64,000 nt of DNA. Origin: Streptomyces antioxidans. Its GTDB lineage: Bacteria > Actinomycetota > Actinomycetes > Streptomycetales > Streptomycetaceae. Below, piece by piece: positions 17,320-25,697 of this stretch; position 1 is the stretch's first letter; every line of letters begins with the position of its first letter. Made by a program: the position numbers and the translations under genes. The DNA is taken from assembly GCF_000968685.2 (NCBI RefSeq), contig NZ_LAKD02000120.1, positions 83,997 through 147,996 of the forward strand. The letters are read 5' to 3'. The notes under the pieces are model-generated. The model had not been told where the DNA came from. It saw nothing but the letters and a program-made list of their open reading frames with translations, and made no database searches.

Positions 17320-18124
17320 CGACGGCACCCCTCTCGCGGGTGATGCGGACCTCTTCGCCGAGCGAGGACCAGATCTCCCGGTAGATCTCCACGAACCGCG
17401 GCTCCAGCCGTACCGACTCCACCTTGCGGGGCCGGGGCAGATCGATCTCGAAGACCTCCTTGACGGTGGCCGGTCCGGCCGTCATCACCACGACCTTGTC
17501 GGCCAGGGCGATGGACTCCTCCAGGTCGTGGGTGACGAAGACGACGCACGCGCCGGTCCCCGCCCACAGCTCCAGGAGTTCGTCCGACATCAGCGCCCGG
17601 GTCTGGACGTCGAGCGCCGAGAACGGCTCGTCCATCAGCAGGATCTCGGGGTCGTTGACGAAGGTGGAGGCGAGCGCCACGCGCTTGCGCTGGCCGCCCG
17701 AGAGCTGGTGCGGATAGCGGTCCTCGAAGGAGGAGAGGCCAACCCGGGCCAGCCACTCACGGGCCCGTTCCTTCGCCTCCGCCTTGGGCACCCCGCGGAA
17801 GCGCGGACCGGCCATCACGTTCGACAGCACGCTGCGCCAGGGGAACACCGCGTCCTGCTGGAAGACGAACCCGACGTTGGAGGCGATGCCGCGCACCGGC
17901 TCACCGGCCACCAGCACATCGCCCTCAGTGGGCTCGTCCAACCCGCTGACCAGCGTCAGTGTCGTGGACTTGCCGCAGCCGGTGGGCCCGACGACGGCGA
18001 CGAACTCCCCGTGCCCGACGGTCAGGTCGAGATCCCTGACCGCGGTGTGGAGGGCTCCGGACGGGGTCCGGAACGCCTTGCTCGTTCCCCGCAGCTCGAT
18101 GGCGGGGCTGGTGTGGCTGCTCAT
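17312..18124 (-). CDS. ABC transporter ATP-binding protein (SsuB/TauB type)
   Basis: This 270-residue ATPase shows Walker A GPTGCGKST, Q-loop VFQQDAVFPW, signature LSGGQRKRVALA (with K in place of the usual Q/R) and Walker B ILLMDEPFSALD, followed by the switch His in VFVTHDLEE. Start ATG 18124 has no Shine-Dalgarno sequence, so the operon may be leaderless or the promoter very close. It is the first gene of the importer operon and is divergent from the sensor kinase; paired palindromic sites lie 41-71 bases upstream. Confidence 0.93.
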   Translation of the reverse strand: MSSHTSPAIELRGTSKAFRTPSGALHTAVRDLDLTVGHGEFVAVVGPTGCGKSTTLTLVSGLDEPTEGDVLVAGEPVRGIASNVGFVFQQDAVFPWRSVLSNVMAGPRFRGVPKAEAKERAREWLARVGLSSFEDRYPHQLSGGQRKRVALASTFVNDPEILLMDEPFSALDVQTRALMSDELLELWAGTGACVVFVTHDLEESIALADKVVVMTAGPATVKEVFEIDLPRPRKVESVRLEPRFVEIYREIWSSLGEEVRITRERGAVDA

Positions 18125-18164
18125 GGCCCGGAGGTTAGGAGTGACCCGGGCCACAGCGGGAGTC

Positions 18165-18195
18165 TTGTGAGCACAACGCGCCCTTGCGCTCACAA
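18165..18195. promoter_or_regulatory. Paired palindromic operator-like sites
   Basis: TTGTGAGCACAA (18165-18176) and TTGCGCTCACAA (18184-18195) are near copies of one dyad, TTGTG-N2-CACAA, with centres 19 bases apart, about two helical turns. The outer halves also form a perfect 8-base inverted repeat. They lie in the shared region between the importer operon and the two-component genes, and are good candidates for binding by the adjacent response regulator. A weaker dyad, CGTTTT/AAAACG, spans 18209-18238. Confidence 0.5.
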
Positions 18196-18387
18196 ACCGC
18201 GTTCTGCTCGTTTTGCTCGCGCCCGCGCAACGAAAACGCCACGGAGACTGGGCATACGCCCCGGGCCCCTTTACGGTGCCTTCACAGCACCGTAAACGGA
18301 CGAAGTACTACCGCTCGCGTACGGGACCACACGGGACCTCAGGACGGGGCCGCTCGGGACCTCGAGACGGGAGACAGGGGGCCCATC

Positions 18388-20073
18388 ATGCGCATCCGCT
18401 GGCCCCGGCGCGTCTCAGGCCAGGTACTCGCCGCACAGCTGTCCATCACCGCCGGGGTGATGGTGCTGGCGACCGCGCTGTTCCTGGCCCCGCTCAGCTC
18501 CGAGATCGACAGCCGGGCGATGCACGAGGCGCTGGCCATCGCCCAGACCACCGCGGCCGATCCGGACATCGCCCGGGACCTCGCCGCCACGAAGCCCACC
18601 CCGTCGGGCCCGGTGCAGCGGGCGGCGGAGCGGATCCGCCGGTCCACCGGGGCGCTGTACATCGTGGTGCTGGACTCCCGCGGGGTGCGCTGGTCACACA
18701 CCACCACCGCCCGGATCGGCGAACACGTCTCCACCGATCCGGGCGAGGCGCTCTCCGGCCGGGAGGTCCTGCAGATCGACGTGGGGACGCTCGGCCGCTC
18801 GGCCCGCGCCAAGGTACCGCTGCGGGCCGGGGACGGCCGGATCATCGGGGCGGTGTCGGTGGGCATCGGCTACGGCAGCGTGCGCGCCCAACTGCTGGCG
18901 GCCGTGCCCCGGCTGCTGCTGTACGCCGGGGTGGCGCTCGCCGTGGGTGTCCTCGCGGCGTTCGCCGTCTCGCGCCGGCTGCGCCGCCGTACCCACGGTG
19001 TGGCGTTCGCGGACATCTCGGCGCTGCTCGACGAGCGGGAGGCGATGCTGCACGGCATCCGCGAAGGGGTGGTGGCCTTCGACCGGCGGGGCCGGATCCG
19101 CCTGGTCAACGACGAGGCCGGACGGCTGCTGGGGATCCACCCGGACGCCACCGGACGCACCCTGGAGGAGTCACTGCCCCCGGGCCGTACCACCGATGTA
19201 CTGGCGGGCCGGGTGGACGGGGCGGATCTGCTGACCGTCAGCGGTGGCCGGGTGCTGGTGGCCAACCGCATGCCCACCAAGGACGGCGGGGCGGTGGCGA
19301 CGCTTCGGGACCGCACCGAGCTGGAGTTGCTGGGCCGCGAACTGGACAGCACCCGAGGGCTGCTGGACGCGCTGCGCGCCCAGGACCACGAACACGCCAA
19401 CCGGCTGCACACCCTGCTGGGGCTGCTGGAGCTCGGACTGCGCGAGCGGGCGGCGCAGTTCGTGGCCGAGCTGACCAACGCCCGGCGCGCCTCGGCCGAG
19501 CAGATCTCCGAACGGGTGCACGATCCGATGCTGTCGGCGCTGCTGGTCGGCAAGTCGGCCATCGTGGCCGAGCGCGGGGTCGCCCTGCGCATCTCCCCCG
19601 CAACCCTGCTGCCCGGGCGGGTGGTCGATCCGCGCGATCTGGTGACCGTGCTCGGCAACCTCATCGACAACGCGCTGGACGCGGTGGCCGCACACCCCTC
19701 GCCCACCCCGTTCATCGAGGTCGAGCTGAGGGCCGAGGGCACCACCGCCGTGCTGCGGGTGAGCGACACCGGTCCGGGGGTGCCACCGGGGATGCGCGAA
19801 CAGATCTTCACCGAGGGCTGGTCGACCAAACGGCCCGCCCCTCCAGGCTTCCCGGACGGCCCCGATGCCCACGAGGGGTCCGCCGCGGTGACGCCGCGCG
19901 GCCGGGGCATCGGACTGGCCCTGGTACGACGGCTGGCCGAGCGGTACGGAGGGATGGCCCGGGTCACCGCCCGGGCGGGTGGCGGGGCGGTGTTCACCGT
20001 CGTCCTGCCCGAGGCCCTCACCGGGGACGACACACCCACTCATGAGTTCACCGCAGCAGGAGAGTCACGATGA
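18388..20073 (+). CDS. CitA/DcuS-type sensor histidine kinase
   Basis: This 561-residue membrane kinase has one N-terminal transmembrane helix (ITAGVMVLATALFLAP), an extracellular single-Cache sensor domain, a second helix (LLLYAGVALAVGVLAAFAVS), a PAS domain (about 225-320) and a DcuS/CitA-type dimerisation helix in which DHEHANRLHTLLGLLELG carries the phosphoacceptor His. The ATPase domain has the N-box NLIDNALDAV, G1 DTGPGVP and G2 GRGIGLALVR. The family senses citrate, C4-dicarboxylates or similar acids. The stop overlaps the regulator start (ATGA). The adjacent divergent ABC importer is the likely target. Confidence 0.93.
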   Translation: MRIRWPRRVSGQVLAAQLSITAGVMVLATALFLAPLSSEIDSRAMHEALAIAQTTAADPDIARDLAATKPTPSGPVQRAAERIRRSTGALYIVVLDSRGVRWSHTTTARIGEHVSTDPGEALSGREVLQIDVGTLGRSARAKVPLRAGDGRIIGAVSVGIGYGSVRAQLLAAVPRLLLYAGVALAVGVLAAFAVSRRLRRRTHGVAFADISALLDEREAMLHGIREGVVAFDRRGRIRLVNDEAGRLLGIHPDATGRTLEESLPPGRTTDVLAGRVDGADLLTVSGGRVLVANRMPTKDGGAVATLRDRTELELLGRELDSTRGLLDALRAQDHEHANRLHTLLGLLELGLRERAAQFVAELTNARRASAEQISERVHDPMLSALLVGKSAIVAERGVALRISPATLLPGRVVDPRDLVTVLGNLIDNALDAVAAHPSPTPFIEVELRAEGTTAVLRVSDTGPGVPPGMREQIFTEGWSTKRPAPPGFPDGPDAHEGSAAVTPRGRGIGLALVRRLAERYGGMARVTARAGGGAVFTVVLPEALTGDDTPTHEFTAAGESR

Positions 20074-20762
20074 TCGACGTTCTTGTCGTGGACGACGACT
20101 TCCATGTCGCCGAGATCAACGCCGCGTATGTGGCCCAGGTGCCCGGCTACCGGGTCACCGCCCGCGCCCACACCGCCGCCCAGGCCCTCGCGACCCTCGA
20201 ACGCACCCCGGTCGACCTCGTGCTGCTCGACCACTACCTGCCGGACGAGACCGGGCTGACCCTGGTGCGGCGGATGCGCCAGCTCGGCCACCACGCCGAC
20301 GTCATCATGGTGACGGCGGCGTGTGATGTGGCCACCGTGCAGGACGCCATGCGCCATGGCGCACTCCAGTACCTGGTCAAGCCATTCAGCTTCGCCGGGC
20401 TGCGGGCCAAGCTGGACGGCTACGCGGCACTGCGCCGCACCCTCGAGGGCGTCGGCGGGCGCGGCGAGACCGGCCAGGAGAGGGTGGACCGGATCTTCGG
20501 CGCCTTCGCGGCCGCCGACACCTCCGGTCCCGCCCTCCCCAAGGGCCACTCCGCGCCCACCGTCGACCTCATACGCCGGGTCCTCGACCAGGCCGACCAT
20601 CCGCTCTCCGCCCATGAAGTGGCGGAGCGCACCGGCATCAGCCGCTCCACGGCCCAGCGCTATCTGAAGTACCTCGAGCATGCGGGCCGGATCAGCCTCA
20701 CGCTCAAGTACGGGGACACCGGACGTCCCGAACACCGCTACACATGGGTGGCGGTGAACTGA
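20070..20762 (+). CDS. CitB/DctR-type response regulator
   Basis: This 230-residue regulator has a receiver domain with the acidic pocket VVDDD (about residues 6-10), phospho-acceptor Asp54 in LLDHYLPDETG, and the conserved Lys in LVKPFSF. The C-terminal winged-helix domain (HEVAERTGISRSTAQRYLKYLEHAG) is of the CitB family. It forms an operon with the preceding kinase through a 4-base overlap. It probably binds the TTGTG-N2-CACAA-like sites upstream of the pair. Only 9 bases separate its stop from the convergent histone-like gene. Confidence 0.94.
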   Translation: MIDVLVVDDDFHVAEINAAYVAQVPGYRVTARAHTAAQALATLERTPVDLVLLDHYLPDETGLTLVRRMRQLGHHADVIMVTAACDVATVQDAMRHGALQYLVKPFSFAGLRAKLDGYAALRRTLEGVGGRGETGQERVDRIFGAFAAADTSGPALPKGHSAPTVDLIRRVLDQADHPLSAHEVAERTGISRSTAQRYLKYLEHAGRISLTLKYGDTGRPEHRYTWVAVN

Positions 20763-20771
20763 CGGCACCCC

Positions 20772-21539
20772 TCAGCTGGTGGCCGTGGCCTCGTACAGGC
20801 CACGGCCGGAGCGCTGGGCCCGGTTCGAGGAGCGCAGCCGCTCGAGGGTGTTGCGCACCGAGTTCACATTGGTGCGGGACTCCTCGCGGCCCAGGGCCTC
20901 GTTGACCTCGGAGGCCCGCATGGGGCGGCCGGCCTTGCGCAGCGCGCCCAGCACTCCCTCGGAGAGCCCGGTGGAGCGCTCGGAGCCGGTGGCCGTCTCC
21001 TTGGTGGCCTTCTCCGGCTTCTCCGCCGCCTTGGCGGACTTGGCGGTCTTGGCCGTGGCCTTGGTGGCCTTCACCGTGGCCTTGGCGGACTTGGGAGCCT
21101 TCGCCGCGGCCTTCGTGGCGGTCTTCTTGGCGGCGGTCTTCTTGGCCGCCGCCTTGGTGCCCCGCCCGGTGGCCGGGGCCTTGCCCGCCTTGCCGCCACC
21201 GCGCTGACGGCCGATGGCCGCCTTGCGGGTGGTGGCGGAGGCGCGGCCGGTGGTGGCCGTGTCCCCGGTGGACTCCGCCCCGGCGACCGAGGCCGTGGCC
21301 CCGGTGGCCGGTTCTGCCACGGGCTCCGCCACCGGGGCTCCGTTGCCGCCCTGCTCGGGCGCCGTGGCGGTGGAGAGTGACTGCAGGCTGCTCAGGGCGG
21401 TGCTAACCGCCTCCAGCCGCTTGGTGACGGCCTCCAAATCACCCTTGAGTGCCTCCTGTTGCTTCTGCAGCTGAGGGAGTTCGGCCTCCAGCACCTCGAT
21501 GGTGGAACCGACACTGCTGTCCGCGCTCAACGCGTTCAC
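20772..21539 (-). CDS. Lys/Ala-rich histone-like DNA-binding protein
   Basis: This 255-residue protein has three parts. Residues about 12-55 form an acidic/amphipathic coiled coil (IEVLEAELPQLQKQQEAL). The middle, about 60-190, is very low in complexity, with AAKKTAAKK-type and KATKATAKTAKSAK repeats like eukaryotic histone H1 tails. The C-terminus has a winged-helix-like module (GRPMRASEVNEALGREES, then NTLERLRSSNRAQRSGRG). Such proteins are known nucleoid-associated or regulatory proteins in Streptomyces, but I cannot assign a named family. GTG 21539 is preferred, with AAAGGGGA upstream. A role in nucleoid organisation is inferred from composition. Confidence 0.75.
   Translation of the reverse strand: MNALSADSSVGSTIEVLEAELPQLQKQQEALKGDLEAVTKRLEAVSTALSSLQSLSTATAPEQGGNGAPVAEPVAEPATGATASVAGAESTGDTATTGRASATTRKAAIGRQRGGGKAGKAPATGRGTKAAAKKTAAKKTATKAAAKAPKSAKATVKATKATAKTAKSAKAAEKPEKATKETATGSERSTGLSEGVLGALRKAGRPMRASEVNEALGREESRTNVNSVRNTLERLRSSNRAQRSGRGLYEATATS
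20781..20807. terminator. Hairpin for the response regulator, within the convergent gene
   Basis: GGCCGTGGCC and its perfect complement are separated by 7 bases, starting 19 bases after the response-regulator stop. It lies inside the last codons of the opposite-strand histone-like gene, and could terminate the two-component transcript. Confidence 0.45.
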
Positions 21540-21845
21540 TTCACTTCGTCCCCTTTCTGGGCGTCTGCGCCCATCGCAGCAGCGATTATGCCTGCTGTCA
21601 GTGGTGTGCGGTGCCCTGTGTGCCACTACGCAAAACAACCACACATGTCTCAGCACCCCATGAGAGGCCAAGTTTCGGTGAAAAAACACGTCTGTGTCAC
21701 GGTGCCCGCGCGGCCGATGTCATCCGGAAGGGTGGCGCCGCAAACGCGGTGACGACGTGTCAGGCCCCCGTTTCCGGGGTGCCATCACATGGGTGGTAGA
21801 AACACCGTACCTGTCCGAGGAAACCGAGGTAGCCGAGGTAGACCC
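21540..21845. other. Divergent intergenic region
   Basis: This 306-base gap separates the histone-like gene from the divergent 2-hydroxyacid dehydrogenase gene. It is less GC-rich than its surroundings, including a run of six A at about 21681-21686. I see no gene in it. GAGGTAG, twice just before the dehydrogenase ATG, includes its ribosome-binding site. It presumably holds the promoters of both genes; no confident boxes were found. Confidence 0.5.
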
Positions 21846-22823
21846 ATGAAGTTGCGCTGCGCCGTGCTCGACGACTACCAGGACGTGGCGCTGTCGGCGG
21901 CCGACTGGTCGGGGGTGCTCGACGCGGTGGACGTGGTGCCGGTCCATGAGCACATCGCCGGTGAGGACGCGGTGGCCGAGGCGGTCGGGGACTGCGAGAT
22001 CGTGGTCATCATGCGGGAGCGCACTCCCTTCCCCGCATCGCTGTTTCCCCGGCTGCCACGGCTGAAGCTGCTGGTCACCACGGGGATGCGCAATGCGTCG
22101 GTGGACCTGGAGGCGGCCGCCCGCCACGGCGTCACGGTGTGCGGCACGGGCAGCGGCTCGCAATCGACCGCCGAGCTCACCTGGGCGCTGATCCTGGGGC
22201 TCGCCCGCCATGTGGTGCCGGAGAGCACGGCGCTGCGGGACGGCGGACCCTGGCAGCGCACCATCGGCACCGATCTGCACGGCAGCCGCCTGGGGTTGCT
22301 GGGCCTCGGCAGGATCGGCACCCAGGTGGCGCGGGTCGGCCGCGCCTTCGGCATGGAGGTGGCCGCCTGGAGCGAGAACCTGACGGCCGAGCGCGCGGCG
22401 GCCGAGGGGGTCCGGGCGGCGGGCTCCAAGGAGGAGTTGCTGGAGACCAGTGACATCGTCTCGGTGCACCTGGTGCTCGGCGACCGCACCCGGGGGCTGC
22501 TGGGCGCGCCGGAGCTGAGCCGGATGCGTCCCACGGCGCTCCTGGTGAACACCTCCCGCGCCGCCATCGTGGACCAGTCCGCGCTCGCGCGGGCACTGCG
22601 GGACGGCTGGATCGCGGGGGCGGCCGCCGATGTGTTCGAGCGGGAGCCGCTGCCGCCCGGCGATCCCTTCCGTACGCTGCCGAATCTGCTGGCCACCCCG
22701 CATCTCGGCTATGTCACCCGGGGCAACTACGAGCTCTTCTACCGGGATGTGGTGGAGGACATCCGCGGCTATCTGGCAGGGGACCCGCCCCGCCGCCTGA
22801 CCCCGCCCGAACCGACCGGCTGA
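21846..22823 (+). CDS. D-2-hydroxyacid dehydrogenase
   Basis: This 325-residue enzyme belongs to the D-isomer-specific 2-hydroxyacid dehydrogenase family. The NAD-binding glycine motif is GLLGLGRIGTQVA, the substrate Arg is in LVNTSRAAIVD, the Glu in DVFEREPLP, and the catalytic His in TPHLGYVT. Members reduce or oxidise 2-ketoacids (phosphoglycerate, glycerate, lactate analogues), and the variant N-terminus (CAVLDDYQDVALSAADW) matches a group of uncharacterised actinobacterial members. GAGGTAGA precedes the ATG. No operon partner is seen. Confidence 0.92.
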   Translation: MKLRCAVLDDYQDVALSAADWSGVLDAVDVVPVHEHIAGEDAVAEAVGDCEIVVIMRERTPFPASLFPRLPRLKLLVTTGMRNASVDLEAAARHGVTVCGTGSGSQSTAELTWALILGLARHVVPESTALRDGGPWQRTIGTDLHGSRLGLLGLGRIGTQVARVGRAFGMEVAAWSENLTAERAAAEGVRAAGSKEELLETSDIVSVHLVLGDRTRGLLGAPELSRMRPTALLVNTSRAAIVDQSALARALRDGWIAGAAADVFEREPLPPGDPFRTLPNLLATPHLGYVTRGNYELFYRDVVEDIRGYLAGDPPRRLTPPEPTG

Positions 22824-22949
22824 CCAACCGGAGCGGCATCCTCCCGTTCCTCACCGCCCCTCTCGTCGTTGTATGACGCGAATCGTTCGTTTGAAGAGGG
22901 CAGAACGGCCGCAGGAGACAGGTATCCAAGTGGCCGGGATCGGGGGCGT

Positions 22950-25154
22950 GTGCTGAATGGGGACGGGGAAACTCAGGGTGGCGGACCGGATGGGACGCGG
23001 CGTGGCGCCACGGGTCCGGTGGGGGTCCGCAATGAGCTCAGCGGGTCCGTGTCGGGCCCGAGCGTGCAGGCCGGGACGGTGTACGGGGGCATTCACCTCG
23101 GTTCCCCGCGGGACGCGCGCACACCGTGGCAGCTTCCTCCTGCGGTCCGGCTGACCGACCGGGTCCGGGAGCTGGCGGCGCTGGACGGTTGCCGCGACCT
23201 GGCCGCGCGTCATGGGTATCCGGCGCTCGCCACGGTCAGCGGCCTGGGCGGGGTCGGCAAGACGGTGCTGGCGCTGTCCTGGTTACGGAGGCTGCGGGCG
23301 GACTTTCCGGATGGCCAGCTGTACGCCGATCTCGGGGCCCGGTCCCCGGGCGGTGTGCCCGCGGACCCCGGGGAGGTGCTGGCCCGCTTTCTCCGGGCGC
23401 TGGGGGTGCCGCCCCGGCAGATACCGCCGGCCACGGACGAACGCACCGGGCTGTACCGGTCGATGACCGCCGACCGACAGCTGGTAGTGCTGCTGGACGA
23501 CGCCGCAAGCGCCGCCCAGGCCCGGCTCCTGCTGCCGGGCGGGGCGAACGTGGCGGTGGTGACCAGCCGCACCCGGCTGCCCGGGCTGTCGGTCGACGGC
23601 TGCTACCCGCTCCACCTCGAACCGCTGGACACGGACGCGGCGGTGGAGCTGCTGGCCATCACCCTCGCCGACGACCGGGTGCGGGGCCAGCTGGACGACG
23701 CCCGCGCCCTGGTGGAGCTGTGCGCCGGGCTGCCGCTCGCGGTGCGGGTGGCGGGTGCCCGGCTCGCGGCCCGGCCCCGGCGGCCGATCACCACGATGGT
23801 GCGGGCGCTGACCGATGAACACGAACGGCTGGAGGCGCTGGCCATCGAAGGCGACCGCGGTGTACGGGCCGCTCTTGATCTGTCGTACGACGGGCTGCCG
23901 CCGGACGCGGCCCGGCTCTACCGGCTGGTGGCACTGCACCCGGGCCCGGACATCACCTGCGAGGTGGCGGCCGCGGCGCTGGGCACGGCCGGTGATGGGC
24001 TCGATGAGGCGGCGCGGCTTCTCGATGTGCTGCACGACGCCCATCTGCTCACCGACGCCGGGGAGGAGCGCTCCCGGTTCCACGACCTGGTGCGGTTGCA
24101 CGCGCTGGCGAAGGCCGAGGCGGTCGACATGGAACCGGTGCGCGAGGCCGCCGTTCGCCGTGTCTACGACCACTATCTGGCCAGCGCCACACGGGCCGAG
24201 GAGATCCTGGACCCGCATCACCGCTCGCTTCCGCGGGGCTACGGGCCCGGCCCGGCGGTCGTCAAGGACTTCGCCGAGGACGGTGGCGACCCGGGCGACG
24301 CCGCCCTGACCTGGCTGGAGCGGGAACTGCTCAATCTGATGGCAGTGCTGAGGGACGCCCGGCGGACCGGTCACGCCACGGTCACCTGGCAGCTGGCGGA
24401 CGCCATGTGGTCGCTGTTCATGCGGCGCAAGCACTACGAGGAGTGGCGAGCGGCGCATGCGGAAGGGGCCGAGGCGGCCCGGGAGTTGGGCGATACGGCC
24501 GCGGAGTGCCGCATGCTCACCTCGGGCGCCATGGGCGAGCTCGACACCGGGCGCCATGACCGCGCCCTGGAGATGTTCGAGCGGGCGGACCGGCTCTTCG
24601 AGCACGAGGGCGACGCACTCGGCCACGCACGGACCCTGAACTACCGTGGGCTGGCGCTTCAGGGGCTGGGGCGCCTGAACGAGGCGGCGGAGCTGTTCGC
24701 GCGCGCGGCCGAGGAGTTGCCGCGCTGCGGGGACGCACGCGCCGGCGGTCTGGCCCGGTTCAATCTGGCCGAGGTGGCGCTCGCCGAGCGCCGTTTCGAG
24801 GCGGGCAGCACGGACGCCGAGGCCGCGCGCCGTACCCTCCAGCGGGCCGACGACCCGTACAACGCCGCACGCGCGGCGCGGCTGCTGGGCCGCCTCCAGC
24901 TGGGGCTCGGGCGCCTGGACGGAGCCGAGGAGTGGCTGGGTGAGGCGCTGACCGGGTTGCGCGGTGTTTCCGACTTCGAGACGGCCCGTACGCTGGAGGC
25001 ACTGGCCGAACTGGCCGAGCGCCGGGGCCTGATGGAATCGGCCCACGACCACTACCGGGAGGCGCTGGCGCTGTACGAAACGCTGGGGCTGCCCGCGATG
25101 GTCGCGACCGTACGGGCCCGTCTGGGCGGGGGTGACAACGGCTCGGGGGAGTGA
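22950..25154 (+). CDS. NB-ARC/TPR protein with N-terminal RHIM-like motif
   Basis: This protein of about 734 residues lacks the DNA-binding half of a SARP. After a Gly-rich N-terminus it has NELSGSVSGPSVQAGTVYGG (about residues 28-47), a motif of the type seen in bacterial amyloid signalling proteins with a RHIM-like VQ-x-G core. A STAND NTPase follows: P-loop GLGGVGKT, Walker B LVVLLDDAAS, sensor VVTSRTRLPG, and winged-helix GLPLAVRVAGARLAARP. TPR repeats run from about residue 475 to the end. GTG 22950 is chosen as the likely start; an upstream TTG at 22869 is possible. One TTA codon (23283-23285) implies bldA dependence. It may be an NLR-like immune or signalling protein rather than a transcription factor. 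Confidence 0.85.
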   Translation: MLNGDGETQGGGPDGTRRGATGPVGVRNELSGSVSGPSVQAGTVYGGIHLGSPRDARTPWQLPPAVRLTDRVRELAALDGCRDLAARHGYPALATVSGLGGVGKTVLALSWLRRLRADFPDGQLYADLGARSPGGVPADPGEVLARFLRALGVPPRQIPPATDERTGLYRSMTADRQLVVLLDDAASAAQARLLLPGGANVAVVTSRTRLPGLSVDGCYPLHLEPLDTDAAVELLAITLADDRVRGQLDDARALVELCAGLPLAVRVAGARLAARPRRPITTMVRALTDEHERLEALAIEGDRGVRAALDLSYDGLPPDAARLYRLVALHPGPDITCEVAAAALGTAGDGLDEAARLLDVLHDAHLLTDAGEERSRFHDLVRLHALAKAEAVDMEPVREAAVRRVYDHYLASATRAEEILDPHHRSLPRGYGPGPAVVKDFAEDGGDPGDAALTWLERELLNLMAVLRDARRTGHATVTWQLADAMWSLFMRRKHYEEWRAAHAEGAEAARELGDTAAECRMLTSGAMGELDTGRHDRALEMFERADRLFEHEGDALGHARTLNYRGLALQGLGRLNEAAELFARAAEELPRCGDARAGGLARFNLAEVALAERRFEAGSTDAEAARRTLQRADDPYNAARAARLLGRLQLGLGRLDGAEEWLGEALTGLRGVSDFETARTLEALAELAERRGLMESAHDHYREALALYETLGLPAMVATVRARLGGGDNGSGE

Positions 25155-25169
25155 GACGGGCCCGCGGGA

Positions 25170-25697
25170 TCACTGATCAGGACGGATCAGCACGGTGGGT
25201 GCCCCGGACGGCTCACCGACCGGGAGAACACATGCCGAGGCGGAGGTCAGCGCCTGCGGCGACAGCCCGGCCACCAGCCAGGTGTGGACCAGGGAGGCCC
25301 ACAGCGGCCACGGCAGGTCTTCCCGCGGTGCGGTGGCCTCGCCGCTGGCGGCCCGTTTGCGCATGCGCAGCGCCCTTCCCGGGCCCGCGCCGAGCCGCAC
25401 CCAGCAGTCCGGCCCCGTGAAAGCCGCCACGACCAGCGCGCCCGGGTGGTGGCGGGCCAGTGCGCTCGCCTGGTGCGGGCCGCCGGGAGTCACCAACACA
25501 TCGGCCGCCATCCGCCATGGTCGCGGTGCGCCGCCACCGGTCCGAAGGTGGCGGTCCACGACCGGGGACGCCGTACCCGCGCGGAACACCGTGACATGGG
25601 CGACCACCACCGCGACCACGGCCCCGTCGTCGCTGTCCACGGCGGCCAGCGAACCGGGATGGGTCCGGCTGTCCGGTGTGAGCAGTACGGCCGTCAT
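25170..25697 (-). CDS. Unknown protein coupled to GT-B-like gene
   Basis: I do not recognise this 175-residue protein. It has no signal peptide or clear membrane segment. It starts with a strand-rich region (AVLLTPDSRTHPG, AVVAVVVAHVTVF), contains a DHLR-like central part and ends in SGAPTVLIRPDQ. Its ATG overlaps the stop of the upstream gene (ATGA), so the two are strictly coupled, and the pair is divergent from the TTA-rich SARP gene. Codon bias is normal. Confidence 0.72.
   Translation of the reverse strand: MTAVLLTPDSRTHPGSLAAVDSDDGAVVAVVVAHVTVFRAGTASPVVDRHLRTGGGAPRPWRMAADVLVTPGGPHQASALARHHPGALVVAAFTGPDCWVRLGAGPGRALRMRKRAASGEATAPREDLPWPLWASLVHTWLVAGLSPQALTSASACVLPVGEPSGAPTVLIRPDQ

Noticed and set aside
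21540..21845. A riboswitch upstream of the 2-hydroxyacid dehydrogenase
   Set aside because: No recognisable aptamer consensus or terminator/antiterminator pair could be folded by eye.
23283..25052. A long open reading frame antisense to the NB-ARC/TPR gene
   Set aside because: High-GC DNA gives long open frames on the other strand. The composition is Arg/Pro/Gly/Gln-rich, there is no ribosome-binding site, and no family motif.
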